From: Enterobacter huaxiensis
GTDB lineage: Bacteria; Pseudomonadota; Gammaproteobacteria; Enterobacterales; Enterobacteriaceae
DNA: 64,000 nt
Assembly (NCBI RefSeq): GCF_003594935.2
Contig: NZ_CP043342.1
Span: forward strand, 310,001-374,000
Direction of reading: 5' to 3'
Part shown: positions 9,404-17,132 of the stretch, piece by piece
How positions within the stretch are numbered: position 1 is the first letter of the stretch
Layout of the letters: each line of letters opens with the position of its first letter
Program-made: the position numbers and the translations under genes
The notes under the pieces: model-generated
Database searches by the model: none
Told to the model about the DNA's origin: nothing
The model's input: only the letters and a program-made list of their open reading frames with translations

Positions 9404-9434
9404 TAGACAAGTGCGAATGAGAATGATTATTATT
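9404..9434 (+). promoter_or_regulatory. ryhB promoter with overlapping Fur box
   Basis: A -35 TAGACA at 9404-9409 and a -10 TATTAT at 9428-9433 are 18 bp apart and predict a start at about 9440, the first base of RyhB. An A/T-rich Fur-box-like sequence (GAATGAGAATGATTATTAT, about 9415-9433) covers the spacer and -10. Iron-loaded Fur would therefore block transcription, as known for ryhB in E. coli. Confidence 0.85.
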
Positions 9435-9439
9435 GCTCT

Positions 9440-9534
9440 GCATTCAGGAAGACCGCTACGGGAACCTGAAAGCACGACATTGCTCACATTGCTTCCAGTA
9501 TTACTTTAGCCAGCTTCTCGCTGGCTTTTTTTTT
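9440..9534 (+). ncRNA. ryhB: RyhB, Fur-controlled iron-sparing small RNA
   Basis: This is an Hfq-binding small RNA, made under iron limitation, that represses mRNAs for iron-using proteins such as sodB and sdh. The pairing core is clear: AGCACGACATTGCTCAC followed by ATTGCTTCCAGTATTAC, essentially as in E. coli. The 5' hairpin has the arms CAGGAAG-ACC and GGAACCTG. The terminator is AGCCAGC-TTCTC-GCTGGCT followed by nine T. The length is about 95 nt. It lies between yhhY and yhhX on the yhhX strand, the E. coli location. The 5' stem-loop differs slightly from E. coli. Confidence 0.96.
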
Positions 9535-9573
9535 GTTATGGTTAGACTCAGTAACCTTAAAAAGGACTGAGCC

Positions 9574-10611
9574 ATGACCCTGAACTGTGCATTTATTGGA
9601 TTTGGTAAAAGCACCACCCGCTATCACCTACCGTACGTTGTCAACCGTAAAGACAGCTGGCACGTTGCCCACGTCTACCGGCGCCGCGCGAAGCCGGAAG
9701 AACAATCCCCGCAGTATTCCCATATTCATTTCACCAGCGATCTTGACGAGGTTCTTAGCGACCCGCAGGTGAACCTGGTCATTGTCTGTACCCATGCCGA
9801 CAGCCACTTTGAGTACGCAAAACGCGCGCTGGAAGCAGGCAAAAACGTGCTGGTGGAAAAGCCGTTCACCCCAACGATTGCCGAAGCAAAAGAGCTGTTC
9901 GCGCTGGCAAAAAGCAAAGGGCTGACCGTCACGCCGTACCAGAACCGTCGCTTTGACAGCTGCTTCCTGACGGCGAAAAAGGCGATTGAGAGCGGCAGGC
10001 TGGGCGACATCGTGGAGATCGAAAGCCACTTCGATTACTACCGCCCGGTGGCGGAAACCCAGCCCGGGCTGCCGCAGGACGGCTCATTCTATGGCCTCGG
10101 CGTGCACACCATGGACCAGATCATCTCCCTGTTTGGCCGCCCGGATCACGTGGCGTATGACATCCGCAGCCTGCGCAATAAAGCCAACCCGGACGATACC
10201 TTCGAGGCGCAGCTGTTCTACGGCGACCTGAAGGCCATCGTCAAAACCAGCCATCTGGTGAAAATCGACTATCCCAGGTTTATCGTTCACGGCACCAAAG
10301 GCTCGTTTATCAAGTACGGCATCGACCAGCAGGAGACCAGCCTGAAGGCTAACATCATGCCGGGCGAACCGGGCTTTGCGGCGGATGATTCCGTGGGCGT
10401 GCTGGAGTATGTGAACGACGAGGGCGTGACGGTCAGAGAAGAGCTGAAGCCCGAAGCGGGCGACTACGGTCGCGTATACGATGCGCTGTTTGAGACGATC
10501 GCTCACGGCGTGCCGAATTACGTCAAGGAATCTGACGTTTTGACCAACCTGGAAATCCTTGAGCGCGCCTTCGAGCAGGCTTCTCCTGCCACGGTAACCC
10601 TTGCGAAATAA
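9574..10611 (+). CDS. yhhX: YhhX, Gfo/Idh/MocA-family oxidoreductase
   Basis: This is a putative NAD(P)-dependent sugar-type dehydrogenase of unknown substrate, cytosolic. It has 345 aa, as in E. coli. The N-terminal Rossmann fold has the AFIGFGKSTTRYHLP variant of the glycine-rich loop (residues 6-20). The family EKP motif is at VLVEKPFTPT (near residues 91-100). The C-terminal half is the GFO_IDH_MocA sheet domain, with the GVHTMDQ helix holding a candidate catalytic His. An AAAGGACTGAGCC ribosome site precedes the ATG. The gene begins 39 bp after the ryhB terminator. A long hairpin follows its stop. Confidence 0.93.
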   Translation: MTLNCAFIGFGKSTTRYHLPYVVNRKDSWHVAHVYRRRAKPEEQSPQYSHIHFTSDLDEVLSDPQVNLVIVCTHADSHFEYAKRALEAGKNVLVEKPFTPTIAEAKELFALAKSKGLTVTPYQNRRFDSCFLTAKKAIESGRLGDIVEIESHFDYYRPVAETQPGLPQDGSFYGLGVHTMDQIISLFGRPDHVAYDIRSLRNKANPDDTFEAQLFYGDLKAIVKTSHLVKIDYPRFIVHGTKGSFIKYGIDQQETSLKANIMPGEPGFAADDSVGVLEYVNDEGVTVREELKPEAGDYGRVYDALFETIAHGVPNYVKESDVLTNLEILERAFEQASPATVTLAK

Positions 10612-10621
10612 GCAAAACAGG

Positions 10622-10658
10622 CTCCTCTGCGCTTGTTCATAATTTTTGAACAGAGGAG
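10622..10658 (+). terminator. Hairpin between yhhX and yhhW, possible terminator
   Basis: An outer stem CTCCTCTG/CAGAGGAG encloses an inner TGTTCA/TGAACA stem with loop TAATTTT. It is followed by TCAATTTTC, a weak T tract. It may end yhhX transcription or act as a palindromic operator for yhhW. Confidence 0.5.
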
Positions 10659-10735
10659 TCAATTTTCACCCTCTATGATCCCCGGCGGTTTGCGTCCACA
10701 CTTACTCCATCGAAACGAACTGAGGGTGAAAAACA

Positions 10736-11431
10736 ATGATCTACTTACGCAAAGCAAACGAACGTGGTCACGCGAATCATGGCTGGCTGGACTCATGGCA
10801 TTCATTCTCGTTTGCCGACTACTACGACCCGAACTTCATGGGCTTCTCCGCACTGCGCGTCATTAACGATGACGTGATTGATGCAGGCCAGGGCTTCGGT
10901 ACCCACCCGCACAAAGACATGGAAATCCTGACCTATGTGCTGGAAGGGGCGGTTGAGCACCAGGACAGCATGGGCAACAAAGAGCAGGTGCCGGCGGGTG
11001 AGTTCCAGATTATGAGCGCGGGTACCGGGGTGCGTCACTCTGAGTACAACCCGAGCAAAACGGAAAAACTGCACCTGTATCAAATCTGGATCATTCCAGA
11101 AGAGACCGGCATCACGCCGCGCTACGAGCAGCGCCGCTTCGACGCGAAACAGGGCAAACAGCTGGTGCTGTCCCCGGATGCGCGTGAAGGTTCCCTGAAG
11201 GTGCATCAGGATATGGAACTGTACCGCTGGGCGCTGGCAAAAGACGAACAGTCTGTCCACCAGATTGCCGCCAACCGCCGCGTCTGGATCCAGGTGGTGA
11301 AAGGTGAAGTGTCTATCAACGGCACCAAAGCCACCACGGCGGACGGCCTGGCCGTATGGGATGAGCAAGCCCTGTCCGTACATGCGGATAGCGAAAGCGA
11401 AATCCTGCTGTTTGACCTGCCGCCGGTATAA
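10736..11431 (+). CDS. yhhW: YhhW, pirin-family quercetin 2,3-dioxygenase
   Basis: This is a bicupin of the pirin family. E. coli YhhW shows quercetinase activity in vitro, and its real substrate is unknown. It has 231 aa, the same as E. coli. The metal site of the N-terminal cupin is intact: H57 and H59 in THPHKDME, H101 and E103 in GVRHSEYN. The C-terminal cupin lacks a metal site, as usual. An AACTGAGGGTGAAAAACA leader gives a GAGG ribosome site before the ATG. It lies between yhhX and gntR on the same strand and is closed off by its own hairpin. Confidence 0.95.
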   Translation: MIYLRKANERGHANHGWLDSWHSFSFADYYDPNFMGFSALRVINDDVIDAGQGFGTHPHKDMEILTYVLEGAVEHQDSMGNKEQVPAGEFQIMSAGTGVRHSEYNPSKTEKLHLYQIWIIPEETGITPRYEQRRFDAKQGKQLVLSPDAREGSLKVHQDMELYRWALAKDEQSVHQIAANRRVWIQVVKGEVSINGTKATTADGLAVWDEQALSVHADSESEILLFDLPPV

Positions 11432-11438
11432 ATAATTT

Positions 11439-11469
11439 CTCAACCTTCCCTTTAAACGGGGAAGGTTGA
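11439..11469 (+). terminator. Hairpin after yhhW
   Basis: A 12-bp perfect stem CTCAACCTTCCC / GGGAAGGTTGAG with a 7-base loop lies 8 bases after the yhhW stop. The following CTTTG is a poor T tract, so termination may be partial. It separates yhhW from the gntR promoter. Confidence 0.65.
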
Positions 11470-11522
11470 GCTTTGTCCGTGATAAACTGAGAAAATCTCT
11501 CACTTCAAGATTTCTCAGGACG

Positions 11523-12518
11523 ATGAAAAAGAAACGCCCCGTACTTCAGGATGTCGCCGATCGCGTCGGTGTGACCAAAATGACGGTCAGCCGTTTTTTA
11601 CGTAACCCGGAACAGGTTTCCGTGGCGCTGCGTGGCAAGATTGCTGCCGCTCTTGATGAACTGGGCTATATCCCCAACCGCGCACCCGATATTCTCTCCA
11701 ATGCGACCAGCCGTGCGGTGGGCGTCCTGCTTCCTTCCTTGACCAACCAGGTTTTCGCCGAGGTGTTACGCGGTATTGAAAGCGTGACCGATGCCTTTGG
11801 CTATCAGACCATGCTCGCGCACTACGGGTACAAGCCGGAACTGGAAGAAGAACGTCTTGAATCCATGCTTTCCTGGAACATCGACGGCCTGATTTTAACG
11901 GAACGTACCCACACCGCCCGCACGCTGAAAATGATCGAAGTGGCCGGTATTCCGGTGGTGGAGCTGATGGACAGCCAGTCGCCGTGTCTCGATATCGCCG
12001 TGGGCTTTGATAACTTCGAAGCGGCACGCCAGATGACGGCGGCCATCATCGCCCGTGGGCATCGTCATATCGCCTACCTGGGTGCGCGTCTGGATGAACG
12101 TACTATCATCAAACAGAAGGGATACGAGCAGGCGATGCTCGACGCTGGCTTAACGCCGTATAGCGTGATGGTGGAGCAATCCTCCTCCTATACGTCGGGT
12201 ATTGAGCTGATGCGTCAGGCGCGACGCGAGTATCCGCAACTGGACGGTATTTTCTGTACCAACGATGACCTTGCGGTCGGCGCGGCGTTTGAGTGTCAGC
12301 GTCTGGGGCTTAAGATCCCTGACGATATGGCGATTGCCGGTTTCCACGGCCATGACATTGGCCAGGTAATGGAGCCGCGTCTTGCGAGCGTCCTGACTCC
12401 GCGCGAGCGCATGGGCCGCATTGGTGCAGAACGCCTGCTGGCGCGCATTCGAGGTGAGGCAGTTACCCCTAAAATGTTAGATTTAGGTTTCACCTTGTCA
12501 CCGGGCGGATCTATTTAA
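11523..12518 (+). CDS. gntR: GntR, gluconate repressor (LacI family)
   Basis: This repressor controls the GntI gluconate genes (gntKU, gntT, edd-eda). Gluconate releases it from DNA. It has 331 aa, identical in length to E. coli. The N-terminal LacI helix-turn-helix is VLQDVADRVGVTKMTVSRFL (residues 7-26), followed by the hinge NRAPDILSNATSRAVGVLLP. The rest is a periplasmic-binding-protein-like effector domain (GVFCTNDD-type motif seen as GIFCTNDDLAVG). The ATG at MKKKRP is preferred over an upstream in-frame start inside the preceding hairpin. Two GntR operators are found before gntK directly downstream and two before gntT. Confidence 0.98.
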   Translation: MKKKRPVLQDVADRVGVTKMTVSRFLRNPEQVSVALRGKIAAALDELGYIPNRAPDILSNATSRAVGVLLPSLTNQVFAEVLRGIESVTDAFGYQTMLAHYGYKPELEEERLESMLSWNIDGLILTERTHTARTLKMIEVAGIPVVELMDSQSPCLDIAVGFDNFEAARQMTAAIIARGHRHIAYLGARLDERTIIKQKGYEQAMLDAGLTPYSVMVEQSSSYTSGIELMRQARREYPQLDGIFCTNDDLAVGAAFECQRLGLKIPDDMAIAGFHGHDIGQVMEPRLASVLTPRERMGRIGAERLLARIRGEAVTPKMLDLGFTLSPGGSI

Positions 12519-12597
12519 TCTGACAAATTTGAAGTAGCTCACACTTATTCACTTCGCGCACGTTTGGATATTGCTTCTCTTTTGCCCCGGCAGGACA

Positions 12598-12626
12598 ATG
12601 TTACCGATAACTGTTACCCGTAACAA
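12598..12626 (+). promoter_or_regulatory. Two overlapping GntR operators before gntK
   Basis: ATGTTACCGATAACTG (12598-12613) and CTGTTACCCGTAACAA (12611-12626) both match the GntR palindrome ATGTTACCGATAACAT and share three bases. They lie about 20 bp before the gntK start codon, so bound repressor would block the gntKU promoter or transcript start. Confidence 0.88.
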
Positions 12627-12644
12627 TTGACTGAGGGACACCCT

Positions 12645-13172
12645 TTGAGCACGACTAATCACGATCACCACGTTTACGTCCTGATGGGCGTGTCCGGTAG
12701 CGGTAAATCGGCCGTAGCCAGCGAAGTGGCGCATCAACTTCATGCCGCGTTTCTTGATGGCGACTTCCTTCATCCGCGCAGCAACATCATCAAAATGGCC
12801 GCAGGCGAGCCGCTGAACGACGACGATCGCAAACCGTGGCTGCAGGCGCTGAACGACGCCGCGTTCGCCATGCAGCGCACCAACAAAGTTTCCCTGATCG
12901 TCTGTTCCGCGCTGAAAAAAACCTACCGCGACCTGCTGCGCGACGGCAACCCGAACCTCTCCTTCATCTATCTGAAGGGCGATTTCGACGTCATTGAAAG
13001 CCGTCTGAAGGCGCGTAAAGGCCACTTCTTCAAAACCCAGATGCTGGTCACGCAGTTTGAAGCGCTGCAGGAGCCGGGTGCGGATGAGCAGGACGTATTG
13101 GTGGTTGATATCGATCAGCCGCTTGACGGTGTTGTTGCCAGCACCATCGAGGTCATTAATAAAAGGCAGTAA
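12645..13172 (+). CDS. gntK: GntK, thermoresistant gluconokinase
   Basis: This enzyme phosphorylates D-gluconate with ATP to 6-phosphogluconate, feeding the Entner-Doudoroff and pentose phosphate routes. It has 175 aa, as in E. coli. The P-loop is GVSGSGKS at residues 15-22. The lid and base-binding regions (RKPWLQALND; KARKGHFFKTQMLVTQFE) match the gluconokinase family. The start is a TTG giving MSTTNHDHH, six bases after GAGGGA. Another TTG 18 bases upstream would overlap the operator. gntU follows after 3 bp, forming gntKU under GntR control. Confidence 0.97.
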   Translation: MSTTNHDHHVYVLMGVSGSGKSAVASEVAHQLHAAFLDGDFLHPRSNIIKMAAGEPLNDDDRKPWLQALNDAAFAMQRTNKVSLIVCSALKKTYRDLLRDGNPNLSFIYLKGDFDVIESRLKARKGHFFKTQMLVTQFEALQEPGADEQDVLVVDIDQPLDGVVASTIEVINKRQ

Positions 13173-13175
13173 GTT

Positions 13176-14516
13176 TTGAGTACATTAACGCTTGTTTTGA
13201 CAGCAGTAGGTTCCGTGTTGCTGCTGCTGTTTTTAGTGATGAAGGCGCGTATGCATGCCTTCGTTGCTTTGATGGTGGTTTCTATTGGTGCAGGTCTCTT
13301 TTCCGGTATGCCGCTCGATAAAATCGCAGCGACCATGGAAAAAGGGATGGGCGGCACGCTGGGCTTCCTGGCGATTGTGGTCGCGCTCGGCGCGATGTTC
13401 GGCAAGATTTTGCACGAGACGGGCGCGGTCGATCAGATTGCCGTCAAAATGCTGAAATCCTTCGGGCACAGCCGCGCGCACTACGCGATTGGCCTGGCCG
13501 GTCTGATTTGCGCGCTGCCGCTGTTCTTCGAGGTGGCGGTGGTGCTGCTGATTAGCGTCGCGTTCTCGATGGCGCGCCACACCGGCACTAACCTCGTGAA
13601 GCTGGTCATACCGCTGTTTGCGGGCGTGGCGGCTGCGGCGGCGTTCCTGCTGCCGGGGCCTGCGCCGATGCTGCTGGCGTCACAAATGCACGCCGACTTT
13701 GGCTGGATGATCCTGATTGGCCTGTGCGCCGCGATCCCGGGGATGATTATCGCCGGTCCGCTGTGGGGTAACTTCATCAGCCGCTACGTTGAGCTGCACA
13801 TTCCTGACGACATCACCGAGCCGCACCTGGGCGAGGGCAAAATGCCGTCCTTCGGCTTCAGCCTGTCGCTGATCCTGCTCCCGCTGGTGCTGGTGGGTCT
13901 GAAAACCATCGCCGCGCGCTTTGTGCCGGTCGGTTCCAGCGCCTACGAGTGGTTTGAGTTTATCGGCCACCCGTTTACGGCGATCCTGGTGGCCTGTCTG
14001 GTGGCGATTTACGGCCTGGCGATGCGTCAGGGGATGCCAAAAGACCGCGTGATGGAGATCTGCGGCGCCGCGCTGCAGCCTGCGGGTATCATCCTGCTGG
14101 TGATCGGTGCCGGTGGCGTGTTCAAGCAGGTGCTGGTGGATTCCGGCGTGGGTCCTGCGCTGGGCGAAGCGCTGACCGGGATGGGCCTGCCAATTGCGGT
14201 CACCTGCTTCGTGCTGGCCGCGGCGGTGCGTATCATCCAGGGCTCTGCGACCGTCGCATGCTTGACTGCCGTGGGCCTGGTGATGCCGGTGATTGAACAG
14301 CTGAACTACTCCGGTGCGCAGATGGCGGCGCTCTCTATCTGTATCGCGGGCGGTTCGATTGTGGTATCCCACGTGAACGACGCGGGCTTCTGGCTGTTCG
14401 GTAAATTTACCGGCGCGACCGAAGCGCAAACCCTGAAAACCTGGACGCTGATGGAAACCATCCTCGGCACGACGGGTGCGATCGTCGGGATGATTGCGTT
14501 TACGCTGCTGAGCTAA
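13176..14516 (+). CDS. gntU: GntU, low-affinity gluconate permease
   Basis: This inner-membrane gluconate:H+ symporter is paired with the kinase GntK. It has 446 aa, the E. coli length. About 12-14 hydrophobic segments run the full length, with GntP-family signatures LPLFFEVA and VSHVNDAGFWLF near the C-terminus. The start is a TTG three bases after the gntK stop (MSTLTLVLTAVG), so both genes of this operon begin with the rare TTG and low translation may be intended. The gene ends just before the 106-bp tandem array. Confidence 0.97.
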   Translation: MSTLTLVLTAVGSVLLLLFLVMKARMHAFVALMVVSIGAGLFSGMPLDKIAATMEKGMGGTLGFLAIVVALGAMFGKILHETGAVDQIAVKMLKSFGHSRAHYAIGLAGLICALPLFFEVAVVLLISVAFSMARHTGTNLVKLVIPLFAGVAAAAAFLLPGPAPMLLASQMHADFGWMILIGLCAAIPGMIIAGPLWGNFISRYVELHIPDDITEPHLGEGKMPSFGFSLSLILLPLVLVGLKTIAARFVPVGSSAYEWFEFIGHPFTAILVACLVAIYGLAMRQGMPKDRVMEICGAALQPAGIILLVIGAGGVFKQVLVDSGVGPALGEALTGMGLPIAVTCFVLAAAVRIIQGSATVACLTAVGLVMPVIEQLNYSGAQMAALSICIAGGSIVVSHVNDAGFWLFGKFTGATEAQTLKTWTLMETILGTTGAIVGMIAFTLLS

Positions 14517-14522
14517 CTCCTG

Positions 14523-14976
14523 GTTTTCTCCCATTCCCTGTGTAAGAGGGTTGGGGTGAGGGCATCAGGCCGCAGAGGCCGTATTTTGTCGGGTGGCGCT
14601 TGCGCTTACCCGACCTACAGGTCACTCGGTTTTCTCCCACTCCCTGTGGAAGAGGGTTGGGGTGAGGGCTTCAGACCACAGTGGTCGTATATTGTCGGGT
14701 GGCGCTTGCGCTTACCCGACCTACAGGTCACTCGGTTTTCTCCCTCTCCCTGTGGGAGAGGGTTGGGGTGAGGGCATCAGGCCGCGGAGGTCGTATTTTG
14801 TCAGGTGGCGCTTGCGCTTACCCGACCTACAGGTCACTCGGTTTTCTCCCTCTCCCTGTGGGAGAGGGTTGGGGTGAGGGCATCAGGCCGCAGAGGTCGT
14901 ATTTTGTCGGGTGGCGCTTGCGCTTACCCGACCTACAAGTCACTCGGTTTTCTCCCACTCCCACAGGAAGAGGGAG
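14523..14976. repeat. Tandem array: four 106-bp composite REP units plus partial fifth
   Basis: Units start at 14523, 14629, 14735 and 14841, exactly 106 bp apart. A truncated fifth runs from 14947. Each unit joins a CCCTCTCCC-type palindrome (ending GGGGTGAGGGC), a short linker (ATCAGGCCGCAGAGG), and a REP-type palindrome (GTCGGGTGGCG...TTACCCGACC). Units differ at a few positions; the first two have weakened palindromes (TTCCCTGTGTAAGAGG, TCCCTGTGGAAGAGG), while the third and fourth have restored CCCTCTCCCTGTGGGAGAGGG. The array fills the 508-bp gap between the convergent gntU and yhgN genes. Open frames running through it encode only repeat translations and are not genes. Confidence 0.93.
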
Positions 14977-14987
14977 CAAACACTAAT

Positions 14988-15014
14988 AACGGCAATCTTA
15001 GATTGCCGTTTTGC
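14988..15014. terminator. Bidirectional terminator between the array and yhgN
   Basis: A 10-bp perfect stem AACGGCAATC / GATTGCCGTT with a TTA loop is followed by TT on the plus side. The A-rich flank gives a short T run on the minus side. It lies about 15 bp past the yhgN stop, so it is probably the yhgN terminator. Confidence 0.75.
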
Positions 15015-15024
15015 ATTTACCTTT

Positions 15025-15618
15025 CTAGCCCTTCATCCATGCCCGGATCCCGTCCAGGAACATCTGCGTCGCCATCATCACCAGAATCAGCCCCATCAGG
15101 CGCTCCAGCGCGTTCACCCCTTTCTCGCCCAGCAGGCGCAGGAACAGCGACGACTGCAGCAGGATGATAAACGTCCCGCCCCAGGCAATCAGCAGGGCAA
15201 TCACCAGATGGCTCATTTGATTCGGGTACTGGTGCGACAGCAGCATCAGCGTCGCCAGAATGGTCGGCCCGGCGACCAGCGGGATCGCCAGCGGCACGAT
15301 GAACGGCTCTTCACCCGCAGGCAGGCCGCTGCTGCTGCCTTCGGCGCTTGGGAAAATCATTTTGATGGCAATCAGGAACAGAATAATCCCGCCCGAAATC
15401 GAGACCGTTTCAGCGCGTAAGTTCAGGAACGCGAGGATCTTCTCCCCGGCAAACAGGAAGATAAACATCACCACCAGAGCGATGAGCAGCTCGCGGATCA
15501 TGATCGCCCGACGGCGCTTCGGCTCGGTGTGCTTTAGCACCGACATGAAGATGGGCAGGTTTCCGAGTGGATCCATTATCAGGATCAATAAAACCGCCGC
15601 GGAAATGATTTCACTCAT
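15025..15618 (-). CDS. yhgN: YhgN, MarC-family inner membrane protein
   Basis: This is an integral membrane protein of the MarC/YhgN family with no proven function; claims of antibiotic resistance for the family have not held up. It has 197 aa, as in E. coli. Six hydrophobic segments are visible (for example ISAAVLLILIMDPLGNLPIF at residues 5-24). The family motifs MDPLGNLPIF and PLAIPLVAGPTIL are intact. It is transcribed alone, towards gntU, and divergently from asd with 177 bp between the starts. Confidence 0.95.
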   Translation of the reverse strand: MSEIISAAVLLILIMDPLGNLPIFMSVLKHTEPKRRRAIMIRELLIALVVMFIFLFAGEKILAFLNLRAETVSISGGIILFLIAIKMIFPSAEGSSSGLPAGEEPFIVPLAIPLVAGPTILATLMLLSHQYPNQMSHLVIALLIAWGGTFIILLQSSLFLRLLGEKGVNALERLMGLILVMMATQMFLDGIRAWMKG

Positions 15619-15795
15619 GTAAATTATCCCTGAAACTCTCTATGGTTATTATGATGATTAGCTGTATTTCTGATTGCCGGGCAATCATCGATTAATTTCG
15701 CTTGCGACTTTGGCAGCATTTTGTAATGTGAAGCATATCCCAGTTCAATACTGGCTTGCACAAACAGCACACACCCTCTGCAGGAAATAAATGCT

Positions 15796-16899
15796 ATGAA
15801 AAACGTTGGTTTTATCGGCTGGCGCGGTATGGTCGGCTCTGTACTCATGCAACGCATGGTTGAAGAGCGCGATTTCGACGCTATCCGCCCGGTCTTCTTC
15901 TCCACTTCCCAGCTCGGCCAGGCTGCACCGTCCTTTGGTGGTACCACAGGCACGTTGCAGGATGCTTACGATCTGGAAGCGCTGAAGGCACTCGACATTA
16001 TTGTCACGTGTCAGGGCGGCGATTATACCAACGAAATCTATCCAAAGCTGCGTGAAAGCGGCTGGCAGGGCTACTGGATTGACGCGGCCTCTTCGCTGCG
16101 TATGAAAGACGATGCCATCATCATTCTCGACCCGGTTAACCAGGGCGTGATTACCGACGGCCTGAACAACGGCGTGAAAACCTTTGTCGGCGGCAACTGT
16201 ACCGTTAGCCTGATGCTGATGTCCCTGGGCGGCCTGTTCGCGCAGGATCTGGTGGAGTGGGTCTCCGTGGCGACCTACCAGGCCGCGTCCGGCGGCGGCG
16301 CGCGCCATATGCGCGAGCTGCTGACCCAGATGGGCCAGCTGCACCAGAGCGTCGCAGCCGAGCTGGCAAACCCGGCGTCCGCTATTCTCGATATCGAACG
16401 TAAAGTCACCCAGCTGACCCGCAGCGGCGAGCTGCCGGTGGACAACTTCGGCGTACCGCTGGCCGGTGGCCTGATCCCGTGGATCGACAAACAGCTGGAT
16501 AACGGCCAGACCCGCGAAGAGTGGAAGGGCCAGGCTGAGACCAACAAAATCCTCAATACCGCGTCGGCGATCCCGGTTGACGGCCTGTGCGTGCGTATCG
16601 GCGCGCTGCGCTGCCACAGCCAGGCCTTCACCATTAAACTGAAAAAAGATGTGTCTATTCCGACCGTGGAAGAGCTGCTGGCTGCGCATAACCCGTGGGC
16701 GAAAGTGGTGCCAAACGATCGCGATATCACCATGCGTGAACTGACCCCGGCAGCCGTGACAGGCACGCTGACCACCCCGGTTGGCCGCCTGCGTAAGCTG
16801 AACATGGGGCCGGAGTACCTCTCCGCGTTCACCGTCGGCGACCAGCTCCTGTGGGGGGCCGCCGAACCGCTGCGCCGCATGCTGCGCCAGCTGGCGTAA
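15796..16899 (+). CDS. asd: Aspartate-semialdehyde dehydrogenase
   Basis: This enzyme reduces beta-aspartyl phosphate with NADPH to aspartate semialdehyde, the shared precursor of lysine, diaminopimelate, threonine and methionine. It has 367 aa, identical in length to E. coli. The N-terminal NADP fold has [13 protein letters not shown]. The catalytic cysteine is C135 in GGNCTVSL, and the base histidine is in RCHSQAF (H274 in E. coli numbering). CAGGAAAT gives the ribosome site before the ATG. It is monocistronic and ended by a strong terminator 16 bp past the stop. Because it supplies cell-wall diaminopimelate it is essential. Confidence 0.98.
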   Translation: MKNVGFIGWRGMVGSVLMQRMVEERDFDAIRPVFFSTSQLGQAAPSFGGTTGTLQDAYDLEALKALDIIVTCQGGDYTNEIYPKLRESGWQGYWIDAASSLRMKDDAIIILDPVNQGVITDGLNNGVKTFVGGNCTVSLMLMSLGGLFAQDLVEWVSVATYQAASGGGARHMRELLTQMGQLHQSVAAELANPASAILDIERKVTQLTRSGELPVDNFGVPLAGGLIPWIDKQLDNGQTREEWKGQAETNKILNTASAIPVDGLCVRIGALRCHSQAFTIKLKKDVSIPTVEELLAAHNPWAKVVPNDRDITMRELTPAAVTGTLTTPVGRLRKLNMGPEYLSAFTVGDQLLWGAAEPLRRMLRQLA

Positions 16900-16914
16900 T
16901 AATTTGTTAACTAC

Positions 16915-16942
16915 AAGGGGGTGATTTTCACCCCCTTTTTTT
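16915..16942 (+). terminator. Rho-independent terminator of asd
   Basis: A stem AAGGGGGTGA / TCACCCCCTT with loop TTT runs straight into a T tract. It separates asd from the glycogen operon. The following 190 bp before glgB hold the glgB promoter region; no clear -35/-10 pair was identified there by eye. Confidence 0.93.
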
Positions 16943-17132
16943 GCGTACTACATGGAGTAAAACGCATATGTCTTATTTTTTATCAGGAGTCATGTAGAGC
17001 GTTGGCTATGCTTTAAGGAAGATTTGTTTCTTACCTGAGGTTAGGACGGGGCTGAGTGGATGCCCGTTCAGGTCACATTAAAGTCGTCCCAGGCGCTTAA
17101 TAAGGGCGACATAAAAAAACAGGATGAATACC

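Noticed and set aside
14523..14976. CRISPR array
   Set aside because: Repeats are directly adjacent with no unique spacers, units are 106 bp and palindromic in two places, and no cas genes are nearby.
14556..15420. Several plus-strand open frames of 70-170 codons across the tandem repeat and over yhgN
   Set aside because: Their translations are the same repeat-encoded peptide again and again or the antisense of yhgN. They have no ribosome sites and no family resemblance.
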